From assembly GCF_008329565.1 (NCBI RefSeq), contig NZ_NPKT01000003.1, positions 1 through 64,000 of the forward strand: a DNA stretch of 64,000 nucleotides, in the 5' to 3' direction. Numbering within the stretch: the first letter of the stretch is position 1; each line of letters begins with the position of its first letter. Shown here piece by piece: positions 16,100-24,600 of the stretch. The notes beneath the pieces are model-generated. The model searched no databases, was not told the DNA's origin, and saw only the letters and a program-made list of their open reading frames with translations. This DNA is from Mycolicibacterium sp. P1-5 (GTDB taxonomy: Bacteria > Actinomycetota > Actinomycetes > Mycobacteriales > Mycobacteriaceae). The position numbers and the translations under genes are program-made.

Positions 16100-18801
16100 T
16101 GCAGATTCCTGACCTTGCCGACACCGCACGCATGGAGTGTGACGTGCTCGTCATCGGTGGAGGAACCGCCGGCACGATGGCGGCGCTGACCGCCGCCGAG
16201 CACGGCGCCCAGGTGTTGCTGCTGGAAAAGGCTCACGTTCGGCACTCCGGTGCGCTGGCCATGGGCATGGACGGCGTCAACAACGCCGTCATCCCCGGCA
16301 AGGCCGTGCCGGAGGACTACGTCGCCGAGATCACCCGGGCCAACGACGGAATCGTCAATCAGCGCACCATCTATCAAACCGCGACCCGGGGATTCGCGAT
16401 GGTGCAGCGACTCGAACGCTACGGCGTGAAGTTCGAGAAGGATGAGCACGGCGAGTACGCGGTGCGCCGGGTGCACCGCTCCGGGTCCTACGTCCTGCCG
16501 ATGCCGGAAGGCAAGGACGTGAAGAAGGCCCTCTACCGGGTGCTGCGACAGAAGTCGATGCGGGAAAAGATCCAGATCGAGAACCGGTTGATGCCGGTGC
16601 GTGTGCTCACCGAAGGCGGCCGCGCGGTGGGAGCCGCGGCGCTGAATTCCCGCACCGGTGAGTTCGTCGCTGTCGCAGCCAAAGCGGTGATCCTGGCCAC
16701 CGGCGCCTGCGGTCGTCTGGGTCTGCCGGCCTCGGGTTATCTCTATGGCACGTATGAGAATCCGACAAACGCCGGCGACGGTTATGCGATGGCGTATCAC
16801 GCCGGGGCCGAACTCTCCGGAATCGAGTGCTTTCAGATCAACCCACTGATCAAGGATTACAACGGACCGGCCTGCGCCTACGTGGCCAACCCGTTCGGCG
16901 GCTACCAGGTCAACGCCAACGGCGACCGGTTCGTCGATTCCGACTACTGGTCGGGTCAGATGATGGCCGAGGTGAAGCGTGAGATCGAGTCCGCGCGTGG
17001 GCCGATCTACCTCAAAGTCAGCCATCTGCCGGATGAGACGCTGACGGCGCTGGAAAACATCCTGCACACCACCGAGCGGCCCACCCGCGGCACCTTCCAC
17101 GCCAATCGCGGCCATGACTACCGCACCCACGACATCGAGATGCACATCTCCGAAATAGGTTTGTGCAGTGGTCATTCCGCATCGGGTGTGTGGGTCGACG
17201 AGCACGCCCGCACCACAGTCCCCGGACTCTACGCCGCCGGAGACCTGGCCTGCGTCCCGCACAACTACATGATCGGCGCCTTCGTCTACGGTGATCTCGC
17301 CGGCGAACACGCTGCCTCCACCCTTGCCGAGGTGCAAGCCCCGCAGGCACTTCCCGACGAGCAGCTCCGCGAGGCACACGATCTGGTGTACCGGCCGCTG
17401 CACCATCCCGACGGACCGCCGCAACCGCAGGTCGAATACAAGCTGCGGCGCTTCGTCAACGACTACGTCGCCCCGCCGAAGACGGCGACGAAGCTGTCGA
17501 TCGCCGTCGACACGTTCGAGCGGATGCGCGACGAGATCGAGCAGATCGGTGCCCGCACGCCGCACGAGCTGATGCGCGCGGTAGAGGTGTCCTTCATCAG
17601 GGACTGTGCCGAGATGGCTGCCCGTTCGTCGCTCACCCGCACCGAATCCCGTTGGGGCCTTTATCACGATCGTTCCGACGTTCCCGACCGCGACGATGTC
17701 AACTGGCGCTACCACCTGAACCTGCACAAGACCGCGGAAGGGACGATGGAGTTCCTCAAGCGGCCGGTCGCGCCGTACTTCGTTCCGGTACCCGGCCTCG
17801 ACGATCTGCCGACCGGCGAAACCGACCCGATCCCGGTGGCGCAGCCGGCGATCCGCCACGACCACCGGCACTGGGCCTCGACACCCGCGGCCACGGTGAT
17901 CCAGCCGCCCACCCAACCGCCGTCACCGCGGATCGCCTCCGTACTGGCGTTGGAATCGCCGTCTCTCGACGACCTCGCCGAATTTCTGGCCGATGCCGAC
18001 CCGTCCGTGCGGCGCACCGCTGTCGCCGCGCTGAGCGAACACCTCTGCGACGGGTATGCGGGCGCGCTGATCGCTGCGCTGGCCGACGGCGACGCCAGTG
18101 TCCGCGGTACCGCAGCCGACGGTGTCCGAGAACTTGTCGAGGTCTTGCCCGATCCCGCCGCGGCGCAACCTCTTCTGTCGTCACCGGATCCAGTGGTGCG
18201 CAGCGCTGCGCTCTACCTGCTGAGCTTCCGGCGAGTGGGTGAGGTCCACAGCTTTCGGGCTGCGCTCGCCGATCCCGATCATCGGGTGCGGATCGAGGCG
18301 GTCCGTGCGCTGGTGTCGGTCGACGACGCTGACGGCGTGGCTTCGGCCGCCCAGGACGAGAACCGCGAGGTTCGCATCGCGGCCGCCAACGGTTTGGGCA
18401 CGCTTGCCAGCGGATCCGCCGCGGTCCGCCAACTCACCGATGACCCAGACCCATTGGTACGCGCGGCCGCCCTGGCCGCGCTCGGCGAGGTCGGTTGCGA
18501 AGACTCCGATTTGATCGTCATCGAGCGGGCACTACGCGACACCGCGTGGCAGATCCGGGTAGGAGCGGTCCGCGCGTTGTCCGGAGCACAGGAGGCCGGC
18601 GTGGATCTGTTGACTCGCGCGCTGGTCGACCGGCACCTTGACGTGCGCAAGGCAGCGGTATTGGGCTTGACCCGGTGGGCTTTCCAGTCGACCGCCCGCG
18701 ACGCACTGATGGGGGCGCTGGACGACATTGACGCCGACGTGCGCGCCTACGCCCGGCAGGCGCTGGCTCGCTCCCCGGAGTTCGCCGACATCTCGGACTG
18801 A
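16099..18801 (+). CDS. AprA-like FAD-dependent oxidoreductase fused to HEAT repeats
   Basis: A 900-aa fusion. Residues 1-600 belong to the succinate dehydrogenase/fumarate reductase/AprA flavoprotein superfamily. The dinucleotide motif Gly20-x-Gly22-x2-Gly25 is followed by LLLEKAHVRHSGALAMGMDG, an internal ILATGACGRLG and the C-terminal FAD contact VPGLYAAGDLACVPHN. The RHSGALAMG and GVN stretch and the KDYNGP segment resemble APS reductase alpha more than fumarate reductase. Residues 635-895 are about eight HEAT/PBS-lyase-type repeats of roughly 31 aa (for example DPSVRRTAVAALSEH). The partner ferredoxin is encoded upstream. There is no signal peptide, so the reaction is cytoplasmic. The physiological substrate is unknown; an imported sulfur compound is the simplest guess. 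Confidence 0.83.
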   Translation: MQIPDLADTARMECDVLVIGGGTAGTMAALTAAEHGAQVLLLEKAHVRHSGALAMGMDGVNNAVIPGKAVPEDYVAEITRANDGIVNQRTIYQTATRGFAMVQRLERYGVKFEKDEHGEYAVRRVHRSGSYVLPMPEGKDVKKALYRVLRQKSMREKIQIENRLMPVRVLTEGGRAVGAAALNSRTGEFVAVAAKAVILATGACGRLGLPASGYLYGTYENPTNAGDGYAMAYHAGAELSGIECFQINPLIKDYNGPACAYVANPFGGYQVNANGDRFVDSDYWSGQMMAEVKREIESARGPIYLKVSHLPDETLTALENILHTTERPTRGTFHANRGHDYRTHDIEMHISEIGLCSGHSASGVWVDEHARTTVPGLYAAGDLACVPHNYMIGAFVYGDLAGEHAASTLAEVQAPQALPDEQLREAHDLVYRPLHHPDGPPQPQVEYKLRRFVNDYVAPPKTATKLSIAVDTFERMRDEIEQIGARTPHELMRAVEVSFIRDCAEMAARSSLTRTESRWGLYHDRSDVPDRDDVNWRYHLNLHKTAEGTMEFLKRPVAPYFVPVPGLDDLPTGETDPIPVAQPAIRHDHRHWASTPAATVIQPPTQPPSPRIASVLALESPSLDDLAEFLADADPSVRRTAVAALSEHLCDGYAGALIAALADGDASVRGTAADGVRELVEVLPDPAAAQPLLSSPDPVVRSAALYLLSFRRVGEVHSFRAALADPDHRVRIEAVRALVSVDDADGVASAAQDENREVRIAAANGLGTLASGSAAVRQLTDDPDPLVRAAALAALGEVGCEDSDLIVIERALRDTAWQIRVGAVRALSGAQEAGVDLLTRALVDRHLDVRKAAVLGLTRWAFQSTARDALMGALDDIDADVRAYARQALARSPEFADISD

Positions 18802-18814
18802 GTTGGCAGCACAC

Positions 18815-18872
18815 CCACTCGAATTTCACGTTTGGCAGAGAAAGTGCGAGTGGAGCACGACAAAACGTGAAA
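18815..18872. other. Interlocking inverted repeats (pseudoknot-like) after the AprA-like gene
   Basis: Two perfect inverted repeats interleave. CCACTCG (18815-18821) pairs with CGAGTGG (18847-18853), and TTTCACGTTT (18824-18833) pairs with AAACGTGAAA (18863-18872). The order left1-left2-right1-right2 is that of an H-type pseudoknot in RNA. It lies 14 nt after the flavoprotein stop and ahead of a strong hairpin. Confidence 0.5.
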
Positions 18873-18891
18873 GTCGATCTCCTACAAACAC

Positions 18892-18921
18892 ATCGGTGGG
18901 GACCATACGGTCCCCACCGAT
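18892..18921. terminator. 13-bp perfect hairpin between convergent genes
   Basis: ATCGGTGGGGACC and GGTCCCCACCGAT flank a four-base loop (ATAC). The stem is perfect and GC-rich but has no T-run on either side. Lying between the 3' ends of the flavoprotein and the leftward IniB-like gene, it probably serves as a bidirectional terminator. Confidence 0.7.
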
Positions 18922-18942
18922 TCGGTGTCAGGCCTTCTCCGA

Positions 18943-21582
18943 TCAGAACCCGGGGTGGTGATCGAACTGGTTGTGCGCCGACAGGTCGGTGTCCGCCTGG
19001 CTGTGTGACGCCGCACTGTCGTGGCTCGTGTCGTACAGCGAGTGACTCGAGTAGTCGGTGCTCGCGTGCGACGACTGGTCGTACGTCGAGTGATCCGGCA
19101 CCGGAGCCGCGGCAGCCGCGTGGCTCGAGGCGTCGAAGCCCGAGTGCTGGTCAACGGTCGCCGAGGTGTGGCCGCTGTCAACCGAGCTCGAGGTGGCGGC
19201 GTGAGCACCGCCCTGCGACGTGGTGATCACCGAGCTGCCGTCGGTGCCGGCAGCTGCCTGCCCACCACCGGCCACCGAACCACCGGTGTGGATCACACTG
19301 CTGCCCTGCGACGGAGTGGTCGCCGAGCCATGAGTGGTCGTCGACGCGGACCCGCTGGCACCGGTGTTGACGGTGCTATGGCCGCCCAACGCCGCGGTGT
19401 CGTGACCCAGGATGCCGCTCTGGCCACCAAAGGTGTTCTGGAAGGCGGTGTTTCCGCCCGCCGACACGTGGTCGGCCGCTGCGGAGCCGCTCGTCGACGC
19501 GGCGCCCTGAACCGAGTTGTGCAGGTTCAGGCTCGTCGCCTCGTGGTTCAGGAAGTTCGCGCTGCCGCCGCCGGAGGCATTGGCACCGCCGGTGATGCTG
19601 GAGCCACCACTGATCCCGGTCTGACCACCCAGGTGAGCCGCTGAGGTTTCGGAGGCGGCGACATGGGTCTGCCCAGCGACGACGCCGCCGAGGTTTGTCT
19701 GTCCACCGAACCCGGCAGCGACGTTGGTCTGTCCACCGAGAGCCGCACCGTCGTTGTGCAGGAAGCTCGCTGCCGCAGTGTTGCTCGCAACGGCCTGCGC
19801 GCTGGCGGTAGCGCCACCCAGCGGGCTGGCGAACGCGGCAGCGGTCGTGCTGCTCGCCGCGGCATTGCCGGCCGCAGTCACGCCGGCGCCACCCAGGCCG
19901 ATCGCTCCACCACCGGCCGCAGCGGTCTGGTTACCGAACGTCGCTCCGCCGAGCGGGCTGCTGAGACCGACATTGGACGTGCTGCTGAAGTTTGCGTTCT
20001 CCTGCGCGCTCAGGCCCGTGCCGACGTTCGCCGAACCGCCTGCGCTGCCACCAACATTGGTGCTGCCACTGAGCGTGGTGCGACCTTCGGCGTCGAGGCG
20101 AGCGCGGTCGTTGATTTGCGCGCCGCCAGCGATCTGGCTGCCGCCACCGGCGGCCAAGTTGCCGCCTACGTTGGCGCCGCCACCGAGCTGGCCACCGGCC
20201 TGAGCACCAAACCCGCTCTGCGCGTTGATGTTAGCGCCACCACCGAGGCCAGCCGCTGCACCTGCGCCGGCTGCTGCGGCGCCACCGAGTTCTGCGCCAC
20301 CCTGGAAGCCACCACCAAGTTCGGCGCCACCGTTGAAACCGGTGTTCACACCAAACCCGCTCTGCCCACCAAGCTCAGCACCACTCTGGAAGCCACCACC
20401 AAGTTGCGCGCCGCTCTCGAAGCCGCCACCCAACTGGGCGCCACTCTCGAGGCCGCCACCCAACTGGGCGCCACTCTGCAAGCCACCACCAAGCTCGGCG
20501 CCACCGTTGAAACCGGTGTTCACACCAAACCCGCTCTGCCCACCAAGCTCAGCACCACTCTGCAAGCCACCACCAAGCTCAGCGCCTGTCTGGAAACCAC
20601 CACCGAGTTCAGCGCCGCCACCGGCACCAAGACCGGTACCGAAGCCTGTGCCTAGACCAACCCCAGTCTGGCCACCCAGTTCTGCTCCGCCGCCAACTTC
20701 CACACCGGAGTTGAAGCCCGCGCCAATCTCAGTACCGAAGCCGCTGTGGAAACCACCACCGAGTTCAGCGCCGCCACTGGCACCAAGACCGGTACCGAAG
20801 CCTGTGCCCAGACCAACCCCAGTCTGGCCACCCAGTTCTGCTCCGCCGCCAACTTCCACACCGGAGTTGAAGCCCGCGCCAATCTCAGTACCGAAGCCGC
20901 TGTGGAAACCACCACCGAGTTCGGCGCCGCCACCGGCACCGAAGCCAGTACCGAACCCGCTGCCCAGACCAACCCCAGTCTGGCCACCTAACTCTGAACC
21001 GGCGCCGATTTCAGCGCCCAGCCCGGCGTTGAAGCCGGCCTCGAACTCAACGTTCATGCCAGCCTGGAACCCCGCACCGATCCCGGCACCCAGGCCGGTC
21101 TCGAGACCTCCGCCGGTATTGAAGCCGCCACCGAGCCCGGTGCCCAGGCCGAGGCCGGTGCCCAGGCCGAGTCCGGTCTCGACACCGCCACCGAGAGCCG
21201 CACCGAGGCCGGCACCAAGGCTCTCGCCCAGCCCGATCCCGATGCCATCACCGACGGCCGCGGCCAGGTTCGAGCCACCATCCACGCCGAGATTCAGCGC
21301 CTGGTCGGCGATTACACCGGCAGCCGCCCCCGGGGCCGAAAGGAGTCCTTCTACGGGTGCGAAGCCGAACTGGTTCGAAACAGCCTGCGCCAGGCCGGAC
21401 ACCGGGTTCGCACCGACGAGGTCGAGCCCAGGAATTGCTGAGGCAGCGACTGACTGAATCTGCTCAGGGCTGACGTTGGATAGACCCGCGTTCGCCAGGG
21501 CCGCATTCGGGTCGGCCACGAACGTCTGCGCGGCAGACTCGTTGTTGAACAGGTCAAGGATAAATTGAAGCAGGGAGTCCAT
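18943..21582 (-). CDS. IniB-like glycine/alanine-rich repeat protein (oversized)
   Basis: An 879-aa protein. Residues 1-70 (MDSLLQFILDLFNNESAAQT, then FVADPNAALANAGLSNV, IPGLDL and NPVSGLAQAV) match the conserved N-terminus of mycobacterial IniB, the isoniazid/cell-wall-stress-inducible protein. The rest is Gly/Ala-rich with repeats of the type AELGGGFHSGFG, then a Ser/Thr/His/Asp-rich tail ending in FDHHPGF. M. tuberculosis IniB is about 479 aa, so this copy is nearly twice as long, much of it from recent tandem duplication. The ATG at 21582 follows AAGGA at 8 nt spacing. No iniA or iniC dynamin-like genes follow: the next gene is convergent. Function in the envelope is presumed from IniB. 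Confidence 0.82.
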   Translation of the reverse strand: MDSLLQFILDLFNNESAAQTFVADPNAALANAGLSNVSPEQIQSVAASAIPGLDLVGANPVSGLAQAVSNQFGFAPVEGLLSAPGAAAGVIADQALNLGVDGGSNLAAAVGDGIGIGLGESLGAGLGAALGGGVETGLGLGTGLGLGTGLGGGFNTGGGLETGLGAGIGAGFQAGMNVEFEAGFNAGLGAEIGAGSELGGQTGVGLGSGFGTGFGAGGGAELGGGFHSGFGTEIGAGFNSGVEVGGGAELGGQTGVGLGTGFGTGLGASGGAELGGGFHSGFGTEIGAGFNSGVEVGGGAELGGQTGVGLGTGFGTGLGAGGGAELGGGFQTGAELGGGLQSGAELGGQSGFGVNTGFNGGAELGGGLQSGAQLGGGLESGAQLGGGFESGAQLGGGFQSGAELGGQSGFGVNTGFNGGAELGGGFQGGAELGGAAAAGAGAAAGLGGGANINAQSGFGAQAGGQLGGGANVGGNLAAGGGSQIAGGAQINDRARLDAEGRTTLSGSTNVGGSAGGSANVGTGLSAQENANFSSTSNVGLSSPLGGATFGNQTAAAGGGAIGLGGAGVTAAGNAAASSTTAAAFASPLGGATASAQAVASNTAAASFLHNDGAALGGQTNVAAGFGGQTNLGGVVAGQTHVAASETSAAHLGGQTGISGGSSITGGANASGGGSANFLNHEATSLNLHNSVQGAASTSGSAAADHVSAGGNTAFQNTFGGQSGILGHDTAALGGHSTVNTGASGSASTTTHGSATTPSQGSSVIHTGGSVAGGGQAAAGTDGSSVITTSQGGAHAATSSSVDSGHTSATVDQHSGFDASSHAAAAAPVPDHSTYDQSSHASTDYSSHSLYDTSHDSAASHSQADTDLSAHNQFDHHPGF
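20280..21000 (-). repeat. In-frame tandem repeats inside the IniB-like gene
   Basis: Three phased copies begin at 20591, 20747 and 20903, a 156-nt (52-codon) period; the third decays after about 90 nt. Next to them a block starting at 20331 recurs at 20505 (174-nt spacing, 58 codons), and a 30-nt unit encoding a decapeptide around GAQLGGGLES is repeated several times between. All periods are multiples of three, so copy number can change without breaking the frame. Confidence 0.85.
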
Positions 21583-21987
21583 TGGACGTTCCTTCCTAGT
21601 CTTCGGAAAGCTCGATCGCCGGCCCCGCCCGGTGATTACTAGCAACGGTATGGAGATGACGCGCACCCCGAAATGGGGCGCGGTCCCCTACCCGATACGG
21701 GTAGTACCGGGATATCCCAGCAATCCCCATTAGGGGATTAGGGGATCGCTAGGGTCTCCACCGCGACTTCGCAGAACATTGTCAGTCGGATCGGTATAAA
21801 TACTGTTCACGGCACCAATCATGGGACAAGTGCAAAGTGTGAACTGATTCACAACCGTTACCGATTTATTGACATACAGGTTAGTTTCAGCAAATCGCTA
21901 ATTCGTAAATCGCCACGTTAAACGCCGTCTTGCGCAGGCACGCACCGGTCCGCACCCGAGCGTCCCGGATGCCGCAAAACAATCCCG
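21583..21987. promoter_or_regulatory. Palindrome-rich leader upstream of the IniB-like gene
   Basis: This 405-nt gene-free stretch holds the hairpin CTACCCG/CGGGTAG (21688-21704, 3-nt loop), the perfect palindrome GGGATATCCC (21709-21718) and the perfect tandem direct repeat ATTAGGGG twice (21729-21744). All lie 105-165 nt before the IniB-like ATG, where promoter and operator are expected. The part from about 21800 to 21900 is AT-richer than the rest of the window. No reading frame in it looks coding. Confidence 0.5.
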
Positions 21988-22296
21988 CTAAGCCGTGCGG
22001 TGGGGCTGGCGGCTGGGATGGTCCGCAAGCCAGCGACGCTCGACACGCACCACCCGGTGATGTTCGGCCATGATCAGCAGCGCGCCGACAATCAGCAGTC
22101 CCGCGGCGATCGAACCCAACATCAGCAGCAGCTCGTCATGGTTGTAGGCCAGCGCCGCGATGACGCCCACCAGGCCCACCACCCCCAGGGCGATGAGGAA
22201 CAAGCCGGGAAGCCACAGCGTGTCGACGAACGATTCGCCGGCATGCGGTTGGGTTGTCCGGGAGTGATCGACCGGATCGCGATAGGCACCCTTCAT
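21988..22296 (-). CDS. UsfY-like small membrane protein
   Basis: A 102-aa protein: MKGAYRDPVDHSRTTQPHAG is followed by two membrane helices (about residues 30-50 and 58-78), then a basic tail EHHRVVRVERRWLADHP. The DPVDHxRTTxxHAGE opening and the RRVxR...RW.A.HP end resemble UsfY, the small protein encoded next to the SigF locus in mycobacteria, as I recall it. The ATG at 22296 has AGGGAG at 5 nt spacing, preferred over an in-frame start nine codons upstream. Function is unknown; stress-related expression would fit the family. Confidence 0.65.
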   Translation of the reverse strand: MKGAYRDPVDHSRTTQPHAGESFVDTLWLPGLFLIALGVVGLVGVIAALAYNHDELLLMLGSIAAGLLIVGALLIMAEHHRVVRVERRWLADHPSRQPHRTA

Positions 22297-22440
22297 CACG
22301 TCTCCCTTCCGAGCCACGAACACTTTTCACGGTACTCCGCGTGTGCGCCACATCACAGGCCACGTATCCGACGCCGGCTCCCATTGATTTACGCCAGCGT
22401 CAACTAAACTTTGCCCCATCGGCGCTCCCGGGGGAAATCA

Positions 22441-23163
22441 ATGAACGGCTCGATTAGCAGGCTTGATGGCACGTACCGAAGGACCGCTGCCGGCATCGCC
22501 GCAGCAGTTGCCATATCTCTGTTCTCAACATTCCACGCCGCTCCGGGCACAACAAATCTCGCCATCCCACGGCACACAATCGCGATCGAGGTGCAAACCC
22601 ATGCAGTCGCCCTGACCGCAGTCGAACAGTTCACCGCCGCGGCAGGGTCAGCGAGCCGGATTGCTGCGGCAAGCCCTCAGGCCAACGCGTCCGGGCCGAG
22701 TGTCGACAACCTGGCCAGGGCTGCACTCCTGATCGCGCTGGCACCGGTTTGGTACGCGGCCTTTCCGATCACCCTGCCGGCGACCGTTGCGCTCGTCTAC
22801 TTTGCAGCAGTGGCGATCTCGTGCATCAGCGCCTGTGGAGTCGGCGTCGATCCCCTCGCGACTCTCGAATTCGGTGTCTCGGCCTGGGCGATGGCCCCCA
22901 TCGACCTGGTTCAGGATGCGATCAAAAATCTTGTCCCACAACCCGCTTCGGCCGCAGCCGCGCGGACCAAACTGGCGCCGAGCCGGTCGAGAGTAGCTAC
23001 GTCATCCCTCCGACGCGCCCATCGCGGCGGGCCCGGCACCGCGAACGTCAACGCCAAGCGAGCATCGTCCACCCACCGAGCAGCCAAGAATGCGCCCACT
23101 CCCGGCAGCAACGAGACCACCGCGACCGCCGGTTCAGGCCGAGGCACCGGCAAGAAGTCCTGA
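22441..23163 (+). CDS. Hypothetical membrane protein, Ala-rich
   Basis: A 240-aa protein of no family I recognise. An N-terminal hydrophobic stretch (about residues 16-33) could be a signal or anchor, and a long hydrophobic block follows near residues 90-140 (LARAALLIALAPVWYAAFPI onward). The last 70 residues are basic and low-complexity (Arg, Ala, Thr, Ser). The ATG has GGGGGAAA just upstream. It is divergent from the UsfY-like gene and convergent with the L,D-transpeptidase, whose stop is 3 nt away. Such proteins are common as mycobacterial orphans. Confidence 0.6.
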   Translation: MNGSISRLDGTYRRTAAGIAAAVAISLFSTFHAAPGTTNLAIPRHTIAIEVQTHAVALTAVEQFTAAAGSASRIAAASPQANASGPSVDNLARAALLIALAPVWYAAFPITLPATVALVYFAAVAISCISACGVGVDPLATLEFGVSAWAMAPIDLVQDAIKNLVPQPASAAAARTKLAPSRSRVATSSLRRAHRGGPGTANVNAKRASSTHRAAKNAPTPGSNETTATAGSGRGTGKKS

Positions 23164-23166
23164 CTC

Positions 23167-24435
23167 CTACTGCTTTGGTGTCAGTGCGCTGCCTTTGAGC
23201 CACTCACCCCACGGCAGCGACCAGTCGCCGTTCTGCCAGATCTCCAGCTTCGGGCCGCCGGTGTTCTTGACCTCCACTACGTCACCGGGCTGGGAGAAAT
23301 CAAAAAACCACTGCGCATTTTCGCCGTTGAGGTTCAGACAGCCGTGCGAGACATTCGTGTTGCCCTGCGCCCAGGTCGTCTCGTTGAGCTGATGAAGATA
23401 GATTCCGTCGGTGCTGATCCGGGTTGCGTAGGGAATCTTCACCTTGTATCCCATCGAGGAGGCCACCGGCAGCCCGTAGGTCGACGAATCCATGGTCACC
23501 GACACGGCCTTATCGATCACGGTGTACACCCCGGGCGGCGTCCAGAACGAAAACTTCCGTCCCGCAATGGTTTGGTAGCCACCCTGACCCATCGACGTGG
23601 GCATCGCTCGGACCAGCTTGCCGTTGTCGAACACGCTGACCGTCTTGGTGGTGTCGTCGGCGACGGAGACATGCGCGTCACCAATTGTGAAGGTGGCCTT
23701 CTGATTCTCGTCGCCGTACATCCCGTCGCCTACGCGTACGCCAAAGATGTTGGCGGCCAACGACACCGTCATACCGGGCGCGTAGTACTTGGTCGGCCGC
23801 CAATGCGCGATCCTGTCGTCCACCCAGTACCAGGATCCCTGCACGGGCGGGTTGGTGGTCACCACCAGGTTGCGTTCCGCGGCGGCCTTATCGCTGATGT
23901 CTTCATCGAAGCGCGCGGCGATGATGGTGCCGATGCCGTAGCGCATCCCCTCGTGAATCGGCAGGCCGCCCGGCGTCTCGAGATACACATGGGTGAGGTA
24001 GTCGGGCGAGGCAGTCGAGAACTTCGTCGTCCGCGCCAGCGGCACGCCGCTGGCGCCCTGGCTGTCCACCTTCATCGTGTAGCTGCGTCCGTACTTGAGC
24101 GGCTGAGCCGGCTGCCACGACGCCCGGTCCGGCGAGAGCGTGCCCGCCAGGGTGTTGCCGTAGTCGTCGACCAGCGACACGTTGGTCAGGCTGCCGCCCA
24201 CGACCTGAGCCGAGACCCGGCTCAGCGGGCTGAGGTCGGTCGAGCCGCTGGCGGGTGTGATGCCGAGCATCGGCGGCTTCGGCGGCGCGGGCGGCAACTG
24301 CACCTGGGCGGCCGCGGTGGCGGTCTTGCAAACGCCCTGGCAGCCAGGCAGCCCGGCGACGTCACTCACCAGGACGCCGAGGAGCAACACCCCCACCACG
24401 AAGCCGGCGGTGCGCGCACGACGGAAAAAAACCAC
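23167..24435 (-). CDS. L,D-transpeptidase (YkuD) with Ig-like domains, copy 1
   Basis: A 422-aa envelope enzyme that should form 3-3 cross-links in peptidoglycan. An N-terminal membrane segment (about residues 9-27) is followed by the Cys pair CQGVC, a proline-rich linker, two Ig-like regions (about residues 55-260) and the YkuD catalytic domain. The active site is HQLNETTWAQGNTN then SHGCLNLN, with nucleophile Cys366. The end, WSLPWGEWLKGSAL-like, is typical of mycobacterial Ldt proteins. The GTG start follows GGAG at 9 nt. Its nearest relative in the window is the adjacent copy 2; the two probably arose by tandem duplication. Confidence 0.92.
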   Translation of the reverse strand: MVFFRRARTAGFVVGVLLLGVLVSDVAGLPGCQGVCKTATAAAQVQLPPAPPKPPMLGITPASGSTDLSPLSRVSAQVVGGSLTNVSLVDDYGNTLAGTLSPDRASWQPAQPLKYGRSYTMKVDSQGASGVPLARTTKFSTASPDYLTHVYLETPGGLPIHEGMRYGIGTIIAARFDEDISDKAAAERNLVVTTNPPVQGSWYWVDDRIAHWRPTKYYAPGMTVSLAANIFGVRVGDGMYGDENQKATFTIGDAHVSVADDTTKTVSVFDNGKLVRAMPTSMGQGGYQTIAGRKFSFWTPPGVYTVIDKAVSVTMDSSTYGLPVASSMGYKVKIPYATRISTDGIYLHQLNETTWAQGNTNVSHGCLNLNGENAQWFFDFSQPGDVVEVKNTGGPKLEIWQNGDWSLPWGEWLKGSALTPKQ

Positions 24436-24504
24436 CGAAAATCACTCCAGAACAGGTCGACGATGAGTTGCGGCGTCACCATTGACGACTGAGATCATAG
24501 ACGT

Positions 24505-24540
24505 CCGCGGGCCCTTGTTGTCACTCGATGAGGGCCGCGG
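24505..24540. terminator. GC-rich hairpin between the two L,D-transpeptidase genes
   Basis: CCGCGGGCCC and GGGCCGCGG can pair as a roughly 9-bp stem with one bulged base around a 17-nt loop. It lies about 60 nt after the copy 2 stop, in the gap before copy 1, so it may separate their transcripts. There is no T-run. Confidence 0.4.
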
Positions 24541-24600
24541 CGACCGCCACCTGCAGCAAACATCCATTCATTAGCAATATCTAATCTTCCCGACGTCGAG

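Noticed and set aside
15988..17916. A 642-codon open frame on the - strand
   Set aside because: It is a shadow of the AprA-like flavoprotein gene, which has FAD motifs and stop/start overlap with its neighbour.
18815..18872. Possible riboswitch
   Set aside because: It lies downstream of a stop codon and before a convergent gene, so it does not lead any coding region; described as a structural element instead.
20225..21457. A 410-codon proline-rich open frame on the + strand
   Set aside because: It is the complement of the Gly/Ala-rich repeat codons of the IniB-like gene; it lacks a ribosome-binding site, and its repeats simply mirror the sense repeats.
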